A DNA stretch of 32,786 nt from an uncultured Verrucomicrobiota bacterium (GTDB lineage Bacteria > Verrucomicrobiota > Verrucomicrobiia > Limisphaerales > UBA9464), in the NCBI GenBank assembly GCA_903939515.1, contig CAJAHH010000058.1:1-32786 (forward strand), given 5' to 3'. Positions 14,564 through 22,744 of this stretch are shown piece by piece. The position numbers and the translations under genes were made by a program. The notes beneath the pieces are model-generated. The model made no database searches, was not told the origin of the DNA, and saw only the letters and a program-made list of their open reading frames with translations. Positions within the stretch are counted from its first letter, which is position 1, and the number at the start of each line of letters is the position of its first letter.

Positions 14564-15646
14564 TCAGGGGGTCTGGGTCGGAGTTGCAGGAGGCACAGGC
14601 CCCGGAGAATTGGACACAGGCAAGTCGGGCGAGGTCAATGCAACAGCCGAGGCCGCTTGGGCAATGGCCGAAACCAAGGTCTCGTTGAGCCCCAGCCTCA
14701 CAAACCGAACCGCCTGACTCATGGCGTGCCCGACATTCGAGCGTTTGGCACTGCCGTGGATCTTGATCACACAACCGTGGACTCCCAAGAGTGGCGCCCC
14801 GCCGTACGCCTCGGGGTTCATCCGCGTACGGATGCCCTGCAATCCCCCACGGGCGATGGCGGCTCCGAGCATTCGCCATGGGTTGGCCGTCAACTCCTCG
14901 CGAAGCATGGCTCCCACCGCCTTGCCGAGACTCTCGGCCGACTTCAGAACAATATTCCCAACGAACCCATCACAGACGCAGACATCCACGCCATCCATGA
15001 AGAGGTCGTAGCCTTCGCAGTATCCGGTGGAGTTGAGCCCTGAAGCCCGGATCAAGGGCAACGCAGCGCGGGTCAGGTCCGTCCCCTTGGACTCTTCGGT
15101 GCCATTGCTGAGAACACCCACGCGGGGACTCTGCTTTCCCAACATAGCTCGCGAGTAGGCAGATCCCATCACCGCGAACTGAAGCAGGTTTTCGGGGGTG
15201 CACTCCGGATTAGCTCCGCCATCTACCAAGACCCACGCCCCCGTTTTGGAGGGCATGATACAGGCGATGGTGGGGCGCTCGATGCCCTCCAGTGTTCGCA
15301 GACGAATGGTGGCTGCTGCGACGATTCCTCCAGTATTGCCCGAAGAGATCACCGCATCGGCCTTGCCATCCCTAACCAACTCGACGGCCCGAAGGATTGA
15401 ACAGTCTTTCTTCTTGCGAAGACCTTGGACCGGCTTGTCCTCCATGGTCAGCACCTCGGAGGCCGGATGGATTGCTAGGCGCGGATCAGAGCAACCGGTG
15501 CTTCGAAGCAGTGGCTCCAAGACGGACGGTGGCCCGACCACATAGAGGCGAGAGATCGACGGATCAGCCGCCAACCCAAGCTTCACGCCCTGGAGGAGTT
15601 CCTCCGGACCGTGGTCGCCGCCCATGACGTCCACTGCCAGGCGCAT
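14564..15646 (-). CDS. plsX: Phosphate acyltransferase PlsX
   Basis: PlsX makes acyl-phosphate from acyl-ACP, feeding PlsY in phospholipid synthesis at the membrane surface. The 360-residue protein starts MRLAVDVMGGDHGPEE, the family hallmark, and contains SSGNTGGIVAAAT, VDGGANPECTPENL, VGVLSNGTEESKG and CDGFVGNIVLKS. A proline-rich extension of about 15 residues ends the protein. The ATG at 15646 is chosen over a TTG at 15670 because the canonical motif follows directly and the extension falls inside a hairpin. That hairpin lies between rpmF and plsX and ends eight bases before the ATG, suggesting attenuation or transcript processing between the ribosomal and lipid genes. No SD is visible. 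Confidence 0.95.
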   Translation of the reverse strand: MRLAVDVMGGDHGPEELLQGVKLGLAADPSISRLYVVGPPSVLEPLLRSTGCSDPRLAIHPASEVLTMEDKPVQGLRKKKDCSILRAVELVRDGKADAVISSGNTGGIVAAATIRLRTLEGIERPTIACIMPSKTGAWVLVDGGANPECTPENLLQFAVMGSAYSRAMLGKQSPRVGVLSNGTEESKGTDLTRAALPLIRASGLNSTGYCEGYDLFMDGVDVCVCDGFVGNIVLKSAESLGKAVGAMLREELTANPWRMLGAAIARGGLQGIRTRMNPEAYGGAPLLGVHGCVIKIHGSAKRSNVGHAMSQAVRFVRLGLNETLVSAIAQAASAVALTSPDLPVSNSPGPVPPATPTQTP

Positions 15647-15650
15647 AAGC

Positions 15651-15686
15651 AAAACGCGCCGGTCCGTCAAAAACGGACACGGCGCG
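15651..15686 (-). terminator. Attenuator-like hairpin between rpmF and plsX
   Basis: On the minus strand a GC-rich stem pairs 15686-15673 with 15667-15655 (about 13 base pairs, one bulge) around a T-rich loop. It is followed by GTTTTGCTT and then the plsX ATG. It begins 10 bases after the rpmF stop. The shape is that of a Rho-independent terminator with a short U-run. Confidence 0.6.
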
Positions 15687-15696
15687 CCTAGAAAAC

Positions 15697-15885
15697 TTAG
15701 GCTGCGACGCCGACGTTAATCACCTGGCGACCATCGTAGAAACCACACTCGGGGCAAACCCGGTGAGGCAGCGACGGAGAAGCGCACTGGGTGCAGACAG
15801 CCAGCTTCGGCAGGGTGAGGACACTGTTGTAGGCTCGGCGCATGCGTTGACGGCTGCGCGACGGTTTGCGTTTCGGGACGCCCAT
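15697..15885 (-). CDS. rpmF: 50S ribosomal protein L32
   Basis: This 62-residue protein of the large ribosomal subunit starts MGVPKRKPSRSRQRMRRA, the usual basic L32 start. It carries the zinc-binding form of the C-terminal half, with C31, C34, C44 and C47. It lies 11 bases downstream of the DUF177 gene and upstream of plsX, the standard yceD-rpmF-plsX order. Zinc-type L32 can be replaced by a cysteine-free paralogue under zinc limitation in some bacteria; no paralogue is in this window. Confidence 0.97.
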   Translation of the reverse strand: MGVPKRKPSRSRQRMRRAYNSVLTLPKLAVCTQCASPSLPHRVCPECGFYDGRQVINVGVAA

Positions 15886-15896
15886 ATTCGGTTCGG

Positions 15897-16376
15897 TTAC
15901 AATTTCAGATTATCGAGGGCACTCCACGCCGAATTCGGCTCAGCCTGCTCCCTCACTTGCAGTTCGCGGGACTGGCCTTTCGGCTTCAACCCACGACAGT
16001 CAGGTCCACACAACGGATTCGTTGGCAGAGAAAGTAAAATGTCCTCTCGGACCGCAGGGGTCAAGTCTGCAAAATCTCCATCCACTGATAGAGCCTCCTC
16101 ACCCTCTAGTGGTGAGAGGACGGAAAACTCGTCCACTTGCAGCGAAAGCACGAAGGATTTGAGGCATCGGGAACACTCGCAATCCACATGGGTCCGCAGG
16201 CTTCCGGTCACCAATAAACTTTCGGACTGGCGATCCACCGTCAGCTCGTATTCCACCGGATGCGACAAGCGCATCAATTCATCATGGAAATCTGGGGCCA
16301 GTTCGGATCCCAGAATATCCCCATCGAGTTGGATAGACTCCTTCTCCAAGAGACGAAGATTCACCTTGAGCGACAT
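15897..16376 (-). CDS. YceD/DUF177 family protein
   Basis: This 159-residue protein belongs to the family linked to 23S rRNA accumulation in bacteria and plants. The family's cysteine signatures are visible: CECSRCLKSF (C66, C68, C71) and PLCGPDCRGL (C123, C127), with the typical terminal SAWSALDNLKL. The start is the ATG at 16376. It directly precedes rpmF and almost certainly shares a transcript with it. The exact biochemical activity of the family is not settled. Confidence 0.93.
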   Translation of the reverse strand: MSLKVNLRLLEKESIQLDGDILGSELAPDFHDELMRLSHPVEYELTVDRQSESLLVTGSLRTHVDCECSRCLKSFVLSLQVDEFSVLSPLEGEEALSVDGDFADLTPAVREDILLSLPTNPLCGPDCRGLKPKGQSRELQVREQAEPNSAWSALDNLKL

Positions 16377-16458
16377 GCCGATAGGATCGGCAGGTCGAGA
16401 GGCGGATGCAACTGGCGGATTGATCCCATGGACCGATAGCGAGAGATCCGGGTACAGA

Positions 16459-16496
16459 AACGCGGGCGGCCCCGTGTTTCAGGAACCGCCCGCGTT
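16459..16496 (-). terminator. Terminator-like hairpin after the MFS gene
   Basis: A perfect 11-base-pair stem (AACGCGGGCGG at 16459-16469 against CCGCCCGCGTT at 16486-16496) with a 16-base loop lies 22 bases beyond the MFS stop. On the minus strand it is followed by TTTCTG, a short T-run. Confidence 0.65.
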
Positions 16497-16517
16497 GGAG
16501 AATTAAGAACGAAAGCC

Positions 16518-18092
16518 TCAGGCCTTGCCGGCATCGGCAATACTCACCGGGCGGTAACCGCCGATGGCCTTGAAGTAGAGGAAGAGCAATAGGTAGATCG
16601 CAGCCATGGTTGCCGGGATGAACGAGTCGGCCTTGAGGGTCTGACGGTCACCCTGAATGCTCGCTTCCACGACCACCTTTTGTTCGGCGGTCTTGTTGCC
16701 AGCGGTCTGAGCGGCCGAGAGCTTCGTACCATCCAAACCATTGGCCGGAGCCAGGAACAGGAAGGTGCTCTGCTTCTCCGCCTTGTAGGTGGAATAAATC
16801 GCCGCGTCTTGCTTCTGCAGCGCCTCGCCTGCGAAACGATCCTTGGCATAACCCAGACCTGCGGAGCCCAGCAAACCCGCCGACATCATTCCGACGCCGC
16901 CCATGATAGAAATGGCGATCGCACCCGTGCGCGGGAAGCGATCGCTGACCACAGCGAGCATCGTGGGCCAGAAGAAGGTCTTGCCCAACGCATAGACCGA
17001 CAGCGCGAGGATGGCGCTGATGAAGGTCGTGATACCGCTCACCAAGTTCAAACCAATGCAGGCTAGGACTGCGCAAATGAATAGCAGTCCCACCGGGGAA
17101 ATCTTGAGGTTTTTCTCAATGAAATGCGCACAAAAGCGCAAGGCGAACATGAATATCGAGGTGTACACGAAGAGGATCTTACCTTCCTTCGGGGTGAGGA
17201 TGTTGCCGGTAATGTTCTGAATCCATCCGTCGGTTCCCAACTCGACAGCGCCCACGAGTGCGTGGGTCACGAAGAGAACGAAGAGTAACCAAGCTCCGAT
17301 GGAGAAACCGGTAATGACCGCCACCGCTCCGAGGATCACAGCGCCCATGGCGTAGGAGACCGCCGGAGAAAGCTGAAGGGCGGTCTGGAAGAAAAGAACC
17401 AATAGATAGCAGGCAACGGCCGCTCCCAAAATACCGACATCCTTGAGCATTTCGCCCACGCTCAAACCCTTGGCCGAGGCTTCGGACTTCGGAAAGGTCT
17501 GGCCCATGAACAGGAATCCGTAGAGCACGGTCGGCACCAAGAACAAGGCCAACTGCACCTTCCAGCTCATGGCATCGGGACCTTCACCGAGGAACCAACC
17601 CACCAAACCACCGAGCACCAGACCTGCCGGCCAGCTCGCGTGGAGGATGTTCAAATAGTGGGTGCGGTTCTTGGGGAACAGCGTGGCCACCAGCGGGTTG
17701 GCCACCGCCTCCAGTGTTCCATTGGCTAAAGCGAAAATGAAGGTACCCCAGTAGAGGTAGGTAAAGGCGGCTGATTGGGACTGTCCCTTGCTCGCAGCAA
17801 AGGTCACGAAGGCTGACAGCACGTGGAAGAGGAATGCAGCGACGACAAGCTTGCCGTACCCGATCTTATCGACCACCACACCGCCGATAATGATGCCGAA
17901 GCAGAAGCCGGTGAATCCCGCTCCACCGATGTCACCCAACTGAGCGGCGGTGAAACCGAAATCAGCCGCCCAATTGGCGAGAATGCCGCCACGGATGCCG
18001 AAGCCGATACCGGCCGCAAGGATCGCCATGAAGCCTGCAAACAGCAGCCGCTTTGCATTGGGGGCTATGCCCTCGTTACTTCCATTACTCAT
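16518..18092 (-). CDS. MFS transporter, sugar-porter-like (FHS/FucP-like)
   Basis: This 524-residue inner membrane protein has about twelve hydrophobic helices starting near residue 16 ([18 protein letters not shown]). The segment [17 protein letters not shown] (124-140) followed by [17 protein letters not shown] (147-163) resembles the fucose/glucose-galactose MFS branch, so a sugar or sugar derivative is a plausible substrate, but this is an inference. Between the last two helices there is an unusual polar insert of about 80 residues (413-492). The ATG at 18092 (MSNGSNEG) is chosen over an in-frame upstream start at 18251, because the 53 added residues are polar, Arg/Pro-rich and unlike a transporter N-terminus. 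It appears monocistronic. Confidence 0.88.
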   Translation of the reverse strand: MSNGSNEGIAPNAKRLLFAGFMAILAAGIGFGIRGGILANWAADFGFTAAQLGDIGGAGFTGFCFGIIIGGVVVDKIGYGKLVVAAFLFHVLSAFVTFAASKGQSQSAAFTYLYWGTFIFALANGTLEAVANPLVATLFPKNRTHYLNILHASWPAGLVLGGLVGWFLGEGPDAMSWKVQLALFLVPTVLYGFLFMGQTFPKSEASAKGLSVGEMLKDVGILGAAVACYLLVLFFQTALQLSPAVSYAMGAVILGAVAVITGFSIGAWLLFVLFVTHALVGAVELGTDGWIQNITGNILTPKEGKILFVYTSIFMFALRFCAHFIEKNLKISPVGLLFICAVLACIGLNLVSGITTFISAILALSVYALGKTFFWPTMLAVVSDRFPRTGAIAISIMGGVGMMSAGLLGSAGLGYAKDRFAGEALQKQDAAIYSTYKAEKQSTFLFLAPANGLDGTKLSAAQTAGNKTAEQKVVVEASIQGDRQTLKADSFIPATMAAIYLLLFLYFKAIGGYRPVSIADAGKA

Positions 18093-18295
18093 AGGGGGTA
18101 CGTGTGTTGATACTGTGTTGAAACAAGTCGGACGTGGAACGGCAGGATTTACCGACACCATCGGCCGCCTGTCCATTCCTTGCTTTGGGTTTCTGCGATT
18201 TATCTCTCGAAACCCAGGCCTGGAGACTCTGAATCGGCTCATCCGGCGCAATTCCGCGCCGACTTCACACCGATGGATCCTGAGCTGCGAAACGC

Positions 18296-19501
18296 TCAGG
18301 ATTCCGGGGCTAGGTTTTCGGCCACCGGGTTGCTGTAGGCCTTGATCGCCGGGAGAACCCCAGCCAAAGCACCCAGCACCACCAACGCCAGCGGGGCAAT
18401 GATCAGGACGGGATCCCAGGCCCAGGGATCGAGAACCACACCGGTCTGGGCTCGAATGACAGCCGACACAGCCCCCATGATGAGGGCATACAACCCCCAG
18501 GCCAGAACCATCCCGAAGGCGGCAATCGAAGACGCCTCGAGGATGATGGAAGCGAAAACGAGGATCCGACGCGCACCGAGTGCCCTCAAAATGGCCAAGT
18601 CGCGACGGCGGGCGCTCAAAGAATTGTAAATGCTGGCCAGCACGGAACCCGCAGCCACCAGCGCCACGAGGTAGGCTACCAACTCCAGGACCTGATCAAA
18701 CCACCCCATCTTATCGAACAACTGAGCCAAGACCGTTCCTAGCGGCCAGGCGAAGGTCAACCGGTCGCCCTGCTTGTTGTAGAGCATGTCCAACTGCTGG
18801 CCCGCCACCGCACTGCGTAGCTTCACCAGTACCGCACTCACATCGCTCGCCGTGGCTGCCGCATGGCCGGACATGTTCTGGAGTCCCGCCAGCGGAATCC
18901 AAAGCACTCGGTCGGCTGGGGTGTTGGAAGGTTCCAAAATGCCGGTGACTACGTATTCGTCCTCATGCTGCTCCTTGGGATTAAAGTTGAGGCCATGGTA
19001 CGGCTTGAAGGTGTCACCTGGCTTCAACCCCAGGCGTTGGGCGACGAAAGACCCCACCACCGCCTCGCGATAGCCGTCTTCGAACCAGCGCCCACCGGCC
19101 ACCAACCGAAAACGCCGCCCTGGAGCCGCCTCAGCCTCGGTGAAGAGGTTGGTCAGCGTACCCACAATGCGATAACCCAAATAATTATCACCGACCGCGA
19201 TCGGAACCGCTAAAGCCACCAACCGGTTGGAGGACAGCGTCTGAAAATCGGAAAACGCGACATTCCCGGGCGAAGCCTCCAGGTGGAAAAGAGCATTAAG
19301 CACCAATTGCAGCTTCGCCCCGCGGGCCCCCAAGACGGCATCCCACGCACCGGTCTGCCCAGTGAAGGTCGCACGAGCCTGACGTTTGACCACCCAGACT
19401 GACATGAGCAATCCGCCAGCCAGAGCCAGAGAAAGAGCCGTCACCACGGTTGAGAGCAGGTGTTGCCGCAGGCTGCGGCGAACCAAAAGCCACAAGATCA
19501 C
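18296..19501 (-). CDS. ABC transporter permease, FtsX/MacB-like
   Basis: This 401-residue inner membrane protein has the FtsX/MacB/LolC layout: one N-terminal helix (about 17-38), a large periplasmic domain (about 40-270), and three C-terminal helices including [20 protein letters not shown] and [21 protein letters not shown]. Such permeases move lipoproteins, peptides or drugs, or drive mechanotransmission. It starts with GTG at 19501, overlapping the ATPase stop by four bases (GTGA). The SD is exceptional: GGAGGTGATC (19513 down to 19504) is fully complementary to the conserved 16S rRNA 3' tail and lies inside the ATPase reading frame. The ATPase-permease pair forms one transporter; no membrane fusion protein is adjacent. 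Confidence 0.9.
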   Translation of the reverse strand: MILWLLVRRSLRQHLLSTVVTALSLALAGGLLMSVWVVKRQARATFTGQTGAWDAVLGARGAKLQLVLNALFHLEASPGNVAFSDFQTLSSNRLVALAVPIAVGDNYLGYRIVGTLTNLFTEAEAAPGRRFRLVAGGRWFEDGYREAVVGSFVAQRLGLKPGDTFKPYHGLNFNPKEQHEDEYVVTGILEPSNTPADRVLWIPLAGLQNMSGHAAATASDVSAVLVKLRSAVAGQQLDMLYNKQGDRLTFAWPLGTVLAQLFDKMGWFDQVLELVAYLVALVAAGSVLASIYNSLSARRRDLAILRALGARRILVFASIILEASSIAAFGMVLAWGLYALIMGAVSAVIRAQTGVVLDPWAWDPVLIIAPLALVVLGALAGVLPAIKAYSNPVAENLAPES

Positions 19502-20181
19502 AAGATCACCTCCGTCCTCGAAGCCTGATTGAGAGTGGCCAGAGATTCCCGGCGCGGGAACGACGCCAGAACCGCCGGATCATGACTCACCAAGAGCAGC
19601 GCCGAGCCCTGCTCCGCGCATAATTCCCGGATCAGAGCCAAGGCCTGGGCGGCATTGGTCGGGTCCAGGTTACCCGTGGGTTCATCGGCCAAGACCAACT
19701 TTGGTCGATTAGCTAAAGCTCGAGCCACGGCCACGCGCTGTTGTTGGCCGGTCGAAAGCTGCCGCGGAAAATAATCCAGTCGATCGCCCAATCCGACCCG
19801 GTCCAACAGCGACCGAGCATGGACCCGATCCGCACCCGGCCCGAAGGACATCCCCAAGAGAACATTCTCCAGACAGGTAAAGCCCTGAAGCAAATTGAAG
19901 GTCTGGAAAATGTATCCGATCACCGCAGCCCGGTGACGGTCCCGATCCGGTTCCGACAACGTGGTCATATTTTGACCATCCAAGACAATGCGCCCGGAGT
20001 CTCCCGTCAGAATACCCGCAATAAGGTTTAGAAAAGTGGTCTTACCGGTACCGCTAGGACCACTCAACGCCACCTGCTCTCCCGCATTAAGGCGGAACCC
20101 CGGGACATCCACCACCGGCAAGAGTTGCCCGCAAGGTGTTCGGAAGCTTTTCCGAAGGTTTTCGATCTCAAGCAGCGCCAT
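19498..20181 (-). CDS. ABC transporter ATP-binding protein, LolD/MacB-like
   Basis: This 227-residue ATPase powers the partner permease. It has Walker [10 protein letters not shown] (41-49), a Q-loop near IFQTFN (91-96), signature [15 protein letters not shown] (142-156), Walker [13 protein letters not shown] (162-173), and the switch histidine H200. The signature reads LSTGQ instead of the commoner LSGGQ. It belongs to the lipoprotein-release/macrolide-export (3.A.1.125/122-type) ATPases by sequence feel. The ATG at 20181 is preferred; a TTG at 20211 would extend into a copy of the dispersed AGCCTGTCCC repeat. That repeat ends seven bases before the ATG, where an SD would be expected but is absent. 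Confidence 0.93.
   Translation of the reverse strand: MALLEIENLRKSFRTPCGQLLPVVDVPGFRLNAGEQVALSGPSGTGKTTFLNLIAGILTGDSGRIVLDGQNMTTLSEPDRDRHRAAVIGYIFQTFNLLQGFTCLENVLLGMSFGPGADRVHARSLLDRVGLGDRLDYFPRQLSTGQQQRVAVARALANRPKLVLADEPTGNLDPTNAAQALALIRELCAEQGSALLLVSHDPAVLASFPRRESLATLNQASRTEVIL
19504..19513 (-). promoter_or_regulatory. Perfect extended Shine-Dalgarno of the permease gene
   Basis: The minus strand reads GGAGGTGATC, complementary over ten bases to the conserved GATCACCTCC end of 16S rRNA. The GGAGG core is seven bases before the GTG start. Most other genes here have little or no SD. Confidence 0.75.
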
Positions 20182-20197
20182 GGACAAGGGACAGGCT
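20182..20197 (-). repeat. AGCCTGTCCC word abutting an ABC ATPase start
   Basis: The minus strand reads AGCCTGTCCCTTGTCC and runs directly into the ATG of the ABC ATPase gene. The exact ten-base word is at 20188-20197. Confidence 0.65.
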
Positions 20198-20255
20198 GCA
20201 TGGAGCAGCAAAACTTGGCCATCGACTTTTATAAAACGCTTGGAGAGACGCCTCG

Positions 20256-20271
20256 GGACAAGGGACAGGCT
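20256..20271 (-). repeat. Second AGCCTGTCCC word upstream of the ABC ATPase
   Basis: This is a 16-base copy identical to 20182-20197, 74 bases further upstream in the same orientation. The exact ten-base word is at 20262-20271. Confidence 0.65.
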
Positions 20272-20322
20272 CCTCGGCGGCTAGAAAGGGGTGCTGATGG
20301 GTGGAAGCTCTAAGATGAAGGC

Positions 20323-21090
20323 TCAGCCTTTGGGGAACATTCCAGCGGTCCAACCTCCGTCTACCGGCAGTGCGACGCCGGTGATGAAGGCTGCGGCATC
20401 AGAGGCTAGAAACAGGGCAGCATTGGCAATTTCCTGAGGCTGCCCCATGCGACCCATGGCCTGGGTCGAAGCCATTTCACGGGCTGCCGCTGCTGGATCC
20501 GGATATTCAGCGATGCGGGCCAGTACGAACGGTGTTTCGACCCGTCCCGGACACAGGCAATTGATGCGAACGCCGCTGCGCGCATGGTCGAGGGCCGCTG
20601 AGCGTGTGATGCCCACCACAGCGTGTTTGCTGACACTGTAGGCAAAGCGGTCCACCAATCCTTCCAGACCGGCCGTGGATGCCAGATTAACCACCGAACC
20701 GGACCCGCGCGAAACCATTCCCGGCAACCAGGCTTTCATGGTATTGAACACCCCGCGAACGTTGACGGCCATGACGCGATCAAAGTCCGCACCGCTCGTG
20801 GTCAGGAGGGTCCCCACGTGACCGATGCCGGCGTTGCACACCAGCACGTCCACTACCGGATGACGGGCTGCTGCAGCCAATACGTCAGATTCTGAAGTCA
20901 CATCCAGTGCCACAGACTCGGCGCGTCCTCCGGCTTCACGGATCCTCTGTACCGTTGCTTCACCGGCCTCGACCCGGAGTTCAGCGACAATCACCCGGGC
21001 ACCGGCTCGGGCAAAGGTTTCAGCGATGCACTGACCGATGCCGGATCCGGCACCCGTCACTAGAGCTGTCTTGCCATCGAGACGAATCAT
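20323..21090 (-). CDS. Short-chain dehydrogenase/reductase (SDR)
   Basis: This 255-residue classical SDR has a cofactor motif TGAGSGIG (12-19), NAG (86-88), and catalytic S138, Y151 and K155 (YSVSK). The C-terminal GVALPVDGGWTAG is typical of FabG-like oxidoreductases. An acidic/neutral residue pattern after strand 2 (AELRVE) suggests NAD rather than NADP, but this is only an inference. The ATG at 21090 (MIRLDGKTALVTG) is preferred to an upstream start at 21138 that adds an atypical leader. The substrate cannot be read from the sequence. It sits between ispE and the ABC genes without evident functional link. Confidence 0.92.
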   Translation of the reverse strand: MIRLDGKTALVTGAGSGIGQCIAETFARAGARVIVAELRVEAGEATVQRIREAGGRAESVALDVTSESDVLAAAARHPVVDVLVCNAGIGHVGTLLTTSGADFDRVMAVNVRGVFNTMKAWLPGMVSRGSGSVVNLASTAGLEGLVDRFAYSVSKHAVVGITRSAALDHARSGVRINCLCPGRVETPFVLARIAEYPDPAAAAREMASTQAMGRMGQPQEIANAALFLASDAAAFITGVALPVDGGWTAGMFPKG

Positions 21091-21276
21091 AGAAGTCTTT
21101 GTGAGGGGGTTGAAAACTGACGAGATTCCGACACACATCCCCCTTCAAGGCGAGAAAAAGGCCGTCGCGATCCGTTGGCTTGGGTTTTCACACCAACTTT
21201 CAGCCCCATTCGGACGCCTCGGAACCACAATCCGAACAAACATCCGCATTAAAAAGAGTCTGAACCAGAGGGATGA

Positions 21277-22155
21277 CTACAGGCTGACTACCTGCATCCA
21301 GCCTTCCGCCCCAAAACGTGCTTCAAAGGGCGCAACCGCCGCCTGGGCGATTACCACGTCTGGGAAGAGCGCAAACGTGGTGGAACCACTCCCAGACATC
21401 AGCGCCGCCCAAGCCCCGTGCTCGCGAAAGAAACTCTGGTACAACTCCAGAACGGGATACTTGTGTAAGGCCGGAGCCTCCAGAGAGTTATAGAAGTGCT
21501 TCCCTGCTTCGGTGAGATCGCCCGATCTCAGGGCTCGCTCCAAGTCTTCAACACGACCCGGTCTGCCTTTCAGCGCTTCTGGATACTGAGCCAGCTCTCG
21601 ATAGGCCCAGGCCGTGGAGATACCAAAGCCCGGATGATACAAAATCATACCTCGACCACGGAGCGACTCAAACGAGGCCATGGGCTCGACTTGTTCTCCG
21701 CGGCCGGTGGCTCGGGCCGGTTGGTCCTGGAGGAAGAAGTTCACATCCGAACCGAGAGTGGCTGCTAATCGATCCAGCCGGTCGTTTCCCAGCGGTCGGC
21801 CCAACAAATCGTTCATCCCGACGAGTGTTTGGGCGGCATTAGAGCTACCGCCGCCCAACCCAGCAGCCAAGGGGATGCGTTTGGCCAAGTGGATCCGAAC
21901 CCCCCGCCCTGTCCATTGGGCTTCGGCCAAAAACTGCTCTGCAGCCCTCACCACGAGGTTACTACGATCAGTCGGCAATTCCGGATGATCGCAGGTGAAC
22001 TGGATTCCCGAATTCGAGTCCGTTTCAAAGGTCAACTCATCGCAAAGCGGCACCGGATGAAACAGGGTTTCTAGGTCATGAAACCCGTCCGGCCGCCGGC
22101 CCAGAATATTGAGCAGCAAGTTGACCTTGCAGGGAGAGGATCGAATCAGCGGCAT
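21277..22155 (-). CDS. ispE: 4-diphosphocytidyl-2-C-methyl-D-erythritol kinase
   Basis: IspE phosphorylates CDP-methylerythritol in the MEP pathway for isoprenoid precursors, and thus for undecaprenyl lipid carriers. The 292-residue GHMP kinase has the family start RSSPCKVNLLLNILGRRPDGFH (5-26), including K10, the glycine-rich ATP loop PLAAGLGGGSSNA (95-107), and D137 in LGSDVNFF. The C-terminal MSGSGSTTFALF is the third GHMP motif. The ATG at 22155 immediately follows the six-T tail of a strong terminator-like hairpin. An in-frame TTG at 22245 would read through the hairpin and give 30 extra residues, but the family usually begins near the chosen ATG. How this gene is transcribed is therefore an open question. 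Confidence 0.94.
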   Translation of the reverse strand: MPLIRSSPCKVNLLLNILGRRPDGFHDLETLFHPVPLCDELTFETDSNSGIQFTCDHPELPTDRSNLVVRAAEQFLAEAQWTGRGVRIHLAKRIPLAAGLGGGSSNAAQTLVGMNDLLGRPLGNDRLDRLAATLGSDVNFFLQDQPARATGRGEQVEPMASFESLRGRGMILYHPGFGISTAWAYRELAQYPEALKGRPGRVEDLERALRSGDLTEAGKHFYNSLEAPALHKYPVLELYQSFFREHGAWAALMSGSGSTTFALFPDVVIAQAAVAPFEARFGAEGWMQVVSL

Positions 22156-22188
22156 AAAAAAGCGCTCCCGCAGAATCTGCAGGAGCGC
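22156..22188 (-). terminator. Strong terminator-like hairpin abutting the ispE start
   Basis: A 12-base stem (22188-22177 with 22173-22162, eleven pairs and one mismatch) with a three-base loop is followed on the minus strand by six Ts and then directly by ATG. It lies 50 bases after the stop of the lipoprotein gene and fits a Rho-independent terminator for it. Confidence 0.8.
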
Positions 22189-22237
22189 GGAAGGAAGTTG
22201 GAAATGGGGCGACCCGTTAACGGCTAACCCCAGATCA

Positions 22238-22663
22238 TCAGTCAATGACGCGGAAGCGGCTGCCCGGGATCACAGGAGCCACATCGGACGCCTCGAATCC
22301 GAGGGAACTGTCAGTGGACGTCACGGTGGACTTACCTAGAGCTCCCGGCTTGTAGCTATCCGGATACACCTTGTAGTCCGGCTTGATGTACGGCTCGCTG
22401 GGGATCGGGAAACTTAAGACCTCCACGGCACCCACGACCGTGCGACCAATGGTGCGATTGACACCGCGGACCACGCCCACAGTGCCGCCATGAGTGCCAC
22501 CGAAGAGAGCACCCTGCTCGTAGCTGCGCTGGAGTTCACCGAGGCGAAAAGGCTCCGACAAATTGTCGAGGCCACGACCGAGTTTCTGCTCGGCGCTGGT
22601 GCATCCGACGAGCACCGCGGCCACGGTCACAAGGAGACTCACCGACTTGAGAAGGGAACGCAT
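22238..22663 (-). CDS. Exosortase system-associated lipoprotein, TIGR04073-like
   Basis: This 141-residue protein has a lipoprotein signal peptide (LLVTVAAVLVGC, lipobox cysteine C21). The region after it (KLGRGLDNLSEPFRLGEL, about 27-44) and the glycine-rich GTHGGTVGVVRGVNRTIGR (about 57-75) recall TIGR04073 proteins, which occur in genomes with an exosortase/PEP-CTERM-type sorting system. No exosortase or PEP-CTERM protein is visible here. It ends at a strong terminator. The family assignment is from memory of the motif and should be checked. Confidence 0.72.
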   Translation of the reverse strand: MRSLLKSVSLLVTVAAVLVGCTSAEQKLGRGLDNLSEPFRLGELQRSYEQGALFGGTHGGTVGVVRGVNRTIGRTVVGAVEVLSFPIPSEPYIKPDYKVYPDSYKPGALGKSTVTSTDSSLGFEASDVAPVIPGSRFRVID

Positions 22664-22744
22664 AGTGTTGGAAAATATGGTTGGAGGTTATAGGCGGAAC
22701 AGGTGGGTGCAAGCGCGGACTTCAATCGATGGAAAATGAATTGA

